DNA of 9,669 bases, from assembly GCA_013140395.1 (NCBI GenBank), contig JABFSY010000353.1, positions 1-9,669 of the forward strand. Direction: 5' to 3'. The notes under the pieces were generated by a model that was not told the DNA's origin, did no database searches, and worked only from the letters and a program-made list of their open reading frames with translations. The position numbers and the translations under genes were made by a program. Position 1 is the first letter of the stretch. Each line of letters starts with the position of its first letter. Shown here one piece after another: positions 7,752 through 9,669 of this stretch. The DNA comes from Cyclobacteriaceae bacterium (lineage in GTDB: Bacteria > Bacteroidota > Bacteroidia > Cytophagales > Cyclobacteriaceae).

Positions 7752-8636
7752 TTAATTATTCTTGTCCTTGATGACTGGCACGTTGTAGACGATGCCAATA
7801 CTTATACGTGTGGCCTTGCCAATGTTTTCACCGGAAAGCGTAAACGACATACCAGCACTTATACCGAGATTTTTTATTGGTGGGACGCTTGAGTAGAGCG
7901 TAAAACCTGCTCGCTGATAAGAAACTGCATTTGTAGGAAATGGAACACCCGCGCCAATATTGGTTCCGCTACGTGCGCGTTGAATGTTAAGCCACGCATC
8001 CGCATAAAATATTTTGTAAGAGCCACCGACCCTTACTACATAGTCCCAGGCGTCAGGCACACTTACTTCATAACCGCGATCAATGGTGATGTTTCCTCTT
8101 TGTATGTAACCACCCTGTGTCATCACAAATAGACCGAAGGGCAATCGATATTGGATTAATAGTCTTCCCTCTAGGTTCTTGGATCGATGACCTATGGCAA
8201 CCGGTGCATCTGGCACATAGTTGCTCGCTGGCATAATGTACCCAGCTGCAGCTATAGCCGATAATTTCCCCAGCGCACCAAAATCCTTTTCGTAGACCCG
8301 CCCTTTTAGGTAGATGGAAAAATCTTGTAACGCGCTTTGCGTGGACCAATATCCTTGAGATGCATTCGCTGATACAAACGGAAGTCCAATGACAACGTCC
8401 AAATATTTGGTCGCACCGAAAGCGGCAAAAAGGTTGACGCTCGTGGTAGAAATAGTACCCAGATTGGGGTTGTTGACTGCGGAGTCCTTTACGTAGTAGG
8501 TATCATAGGATTCTGTGCTATAACTAAGGGCAGTTGTTAGGTTGCCACGACCTCGCATAAAACCATCTATCATTCCCTGACCTTGGGCAGATAGCACGAT
8601 CATTAGAACAAAACCAATTGTAATTTTGAATTGCAT
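7752..8636 (-). CDS. Predicted outer-membrane beta-barrel protein (transporter-like)
   Basis: I chose the ATG at 8634-8636, giving 294 residues beginning MQFKITIGFVLMIVLSAQGQ, a good signal peptide with likely cleavage after AQG. The frame is open 20 codons further, to 8696, but that extension crosses palindromic intergenic DNA and would put polar residues ahead of the signal. The mature protein is rich in alternating hydrophobic/aromatic stretches typical of beta strands: NLTTALSYSTESYDTYYV, SVNLFAAFGATKYLDVVIGL, FGLFVMTQGGYIQRG, and a C-terminal strand ATRISIGIVYNVPV. The segment with LQDFSIYLKGRVYE loosely resembles the phenol-degradation MetA-type barrel family, but I cannot assign a family firmly. 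It sits in the outer membrane by inference, with substrate unknown. The lipoprotein phosphatase/haloperoxidase gene starts 21 bp downstream, suggesting a functional pair. Confidence 0.78.
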   Translation of the reverse strand: MQFKITIGFVLMIVLSAQGQGMIDGFMRGRGNLTTALSYSTESYDTYYVKDSAVNNPNLGTISTTSVNLFAAFGATKYLDVVIGLPFVSANASQGYWSTQSALQDFSIYLKGRVYEKDFGALGKLSAIAAAGYIMPASNYVPDAPVAIGHRSKNLEGRLLIQYRLPFGLFVMTQGGYIQRGNITIDRGYEVSVPDAWDYVVRVGGSYKIFYADAWLNIQRARSGTNIGAGVPFPTNAVSYQRAGFTLYSSVPPIKNLGISAGMSFTLSGENIGKATRISIGIVYNVPVIKDKNN

Positions 8637-8793
8637 GAATTTGTAATTTTTAGCGTATACAATAATTGTTGAATAGGCTCGCCTATTGCAAAGCAATACT
8701 TGTTAAGGCAATACCTTTAAGTGAACATTCCAAAAGAATCGTTACTTGATTCTTTCAGGATGGATGGACTGGTCGTGTAAGTTCGACAGTCAG
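8637..8793 (-). promoter_or_regulatory. Dyad-rich regulatory gap before the beta-barrel gene
   Basis: This 157-bp gap holds no gene. It contains several exact dyads in plus-strand coordinates: ACAAT-A-ATTGT (8659-8669), AATAGGC-TC-GCCTATT (8672-8687) and TATTGC-AAA-GCAATA (8684-8698). A further direct GCAATAC copy lies at 8708-8714, matching 8693-8699. They fall between about 23 and 78 bp before the chosen ATG, where operators or a structured leader would be expected. In RNA the middle element could fold as a 6-bp stem with a CGAG tetraloop. No clear Bacteroidota -33/-7 promoter pair could be recognised. Confidence 0.5.
8733..8755 (-). terminator. Possible weak AT-rich hairpin terminator after the 179-aa protein gene
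   Basis: AAAGAATC and GATTCTTT form a perfect 8-bp inverted repeat with a 7-nt loop, 39 bp after the stop at 8794. On the minus strand the second arm ends in a short T run (GATTCTTTTGG). Only two of eight pairs are G-C and the T tract is short and partly inside the stem, so termination would be weak. It could instead be a regulator site. Confidence 0.35.
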
Positions 8794-9333
8794 TTAACTG
8801 GCTTTTGGGGGAGGAGATTGGATGTCTCGCGAAACAGTAGATAAATTGAAATCATCTGTTGAAAAAAGAATGGGGGCAGCCCAGCCACTCGTAGTCTGAG
8901 TGATTTTCGTTGTGATAGATAAGTAGTCTTTTGAAAATTGAAAGATAGGAGCGGTTCCTGATTTTGTCGTTGCAGGTTTGTCGGTAAAAGTTTTTACGTA
9001 GTCAGCAAGCGCAAGATTTATCTTCGAGGCACTACCATCTTTTACGCAAACAATATATAAAGTATCGCTCTGTAATTTCTGTTTTACCAAACGATACACT
9101 TGTCCTTGATGCTCAAATTCTCCATCTACTCGTTGATAGTCAGTTGCATCCACTGCATACGGAATGGCGATGGGAACTTTAATTAAAACTTCATCTTGGA
9201 AAGATTTTTCGGTATCGAATTGCTCGCGCATCGCTGCAGCACCCGAAAGACTGATTCCTACAAATACGCCATAGTACCCAACAATATTGAGTAGAAATAG
9301 CCCAAGCAAAAATATCGTCAATAGTCTTTTCAC
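8794..9333 (-). CDS. Conserved-looking membrane-anchored or exported protein of unknown function
   Basis: The product has 179 residues and starts at GTG (9331-9333). No ATG exists upstream before the in-frame stop at 9352-9354, and the GTG gives a basic-hydrophobic N-terminus, MKRLLTIFLLGLFLLNIVGY, forming one membrane segment or uncleaved signal (residues 4-28). The rest (about 35-179) is soluble, probably periplasmic, with a notable block VDGEFEHQGQVYRLVKQKL (69-87) and DTLYIVCVKDG (90-100), then a Ser/Thr-rich C-terminal half ending in PPPKAS. I recall similar unannotated proteins in Bacteroidota but cannot name a family or function. The start lies 66 bp after the LolE-type permease stop, and the beta-barrel gene lies 157 bp downstream. 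The leader carries hairpins ending three bases before the GTG, which may affect translation. Confidence 0.75.
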   Translation of the reverse strand: MKRLLTIFLLGLFLLNIVGYYGVFVGISLSGAAAMREQFDTEKSFQDEVLIKVPIAIPYAVDATDYQRVDGEFEHQGQVYRLVKQKLQSDTLYIVCVKDGSASKINLALADYVKTFTDKPATTKSGTAPIFQFSKDYLSITTKITQTTSGWAAPILFSTDDFNLSTVSRDIQSPPPKAS

Positions 9334-9399
9334 TAAGCCAAATCTAACCAGTTAGTTTGGCATTGCCAAACGTATCGCATTCGGTCTACACTTTGTGGG
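9334..9399 (-). promoter_or_regulatory. Two overlapping, mutually exclusive hairpins in the leader of the GTG-started gene
   Basis: In plus-strand coordinates, GCCAAA (9337-9342) and CTAAC (9344-9348) pair with GTTAG (9351-9355) and TTTGGC (9356-9361), an 11-bp stem with one bulged base and a tight loop. The TTTGGC arm can pair instead within GTTTGGC-ATT-GCCAAAC (9355-9371), a perfect 7-bp stem with a 3-nt loop. The two structures share bases, so only one can form at a time. The first ends three bases before the GTG and would cover the ribosome-entry region. Neither is followed by a T run on the minus strand, so this is not an ordinary terminator of the permease gene. Confidence 0.5.
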
Positions 9400-9669
9400 T
9401 TAGTCGAACCGTATGGCTTTCACCGGGCTGATTTTTGTAATGAATCGAGTGGGCAGAAGGAGCACCATTGTAACGGTTGAGAAAATGAGCAAATTCAATA
9501 TGAATACTGTAGTGAAAGACCATTCGATGGGTACATAGCTTACGTAATAGTCGTGTGGATTTAGCGTCATGATCTTGTACTGATCTTGTAGCCAGCAGAT
9601 GCCAATGCCAATTACGTTGCCCCACAAAAGTCCCTTGCTGATGAGATTCATTCCGTTGTATATAAATAC
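9400..9669 (-). CDS. LolC/LolE (FtsX/MacB-like) ABC transporter permease, C-terminal fragment
   Basis: Eighty-nine codons are visible. The frame is open through the right edge (VFIYNGMNLI at the start), so the internal Met at 9651 is not the true start. Two membrane helices are seen, about residues 10-26 (ISKGLLWGNVIGIGICW) and 51-73 (FTTVFILNLLIFSTVTMVLL), flanking a periplasmic loop with DYYVSYVPIEW. The end, TRFITKISPVKAIRFD, is the characteristic cytoplasmic tail of Bacteroidota LolE/FtsX-type permeases. The family forms the membrane part of lipoprotein-releasing ABC transporters in the inner membrane, with an ATPase partner not in view. The last two helices agree with the usual four-helix topology, of which the N-terminal half and large periplasmic domain lie outside the window. 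Confidence 0.87.
   Translation of the reverse strand, partial: VFIYNGMNLISKGLLWGNVIGIGICWLQDQYKIMTLNPHDYYVSYVPIEWSFTTVFILNLLIFSTVTMVLLLPTRFITKISPVKAIRFD

Noticed and set aside
8080..8349. Minus-strand 89-codon frame inside the beta-barrel gene
   Set aside because: The translation is Arg/His/Cys-rich with no domain, while the overlapping frame has a signal peptide and regular beta-strand pattern.
8637..8696. 20-codon N-terminal extension of the beta-barrel gene to 8696
   Set aside because: The extension runs through the palindromic region and would place Arg/Lys/Tyr-containing residues ahead of an otherwise ideal signal peptide starting at 8636.
8791..8800. Perfect palindrome CAGTTAACTG over the stop codon of the 179-aa gene
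   Set aside because: A 10-bp palindrome with no spacer is expected by chance at about this scale and overlaps coding sequence.
9386..9625. Minus-strand 79-codon frame overlapping the permease end
   Set aside because: The alternative frame has two membrane helices and the typical ISPVKAIRFD tail; this one is out of frame with it.

Overview
The window looks like chromosomal DNA of a Bacteroidota bacterium, most likely Cytophagales-like. Reasons: the large Vps10/BNR-repeat secreted protein is of a type common in that phylum, the LolE-type permease ends in the Bacteroidota-style ISPVKAIRFD, a lipoprotein has an acidic +2 to +4 signal (CDED), and strong Shine-Dalgarno sites are scarce. All seven supported genes lie on the minus strand, so transcription runs from high to low coordinates. 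I found no tRNA, rRNA, CRISPR array, insertion sequence or phage gene.

Right-hand block (9669 to 6186): the C-terminal end of a LolC/LolE-type ABC permease; a GTG-started, membrane-anchored protein of unknown function (179 aa) with two overlapping hairpins directly before its start; a roughly 157-bp gap packed with dyad symmetries; a predicted outer-membrane beta-barrel protein; and, 21 bp further on, a PAP2/vanadium-haloperoxidase-like lipoprotein. A clear intrinsic terminator (6119-6157) closes this block. The lipoprotein contains two homologous PAP2-type halves. Only the C-terminal half keeps the complete K/RP - PSGH - SRxxxGxHxxxD active-site set; the N-terminal half has Asn at the last catalytic His position.

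Middle block (6033 to 2656): a compact three-gene cassette of circularly permuted ATP-grasp ligase (COG2308), alpha-E helical protein (COG2307) and transglutaminase-like cysteine enzyme (COG1305), with gaps of 34 and 14 bp. Comparative genomics has linked this trio to a predicted peptide-ligation or peptide-modification system, sometimes encoded with the proteasome-like peptidase Anbu. No such peptidase is present here. The biochemical product is, to my knowledge, unsettled, so this is the best candidate for an under-described system in the window. The transglutaminase ends in a Gln-rich tail.

Left-hand block (2540 to 1): a very long partial gene, running off the left edge, for a secreted beta-propeller protein with at least ten Asp-box (BNR) repeats, of the Vps10/sortilin-like 'glycosyl hydrolase' family. 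It covers the first 2.5 kb, and no plus-strand gene there is credible.
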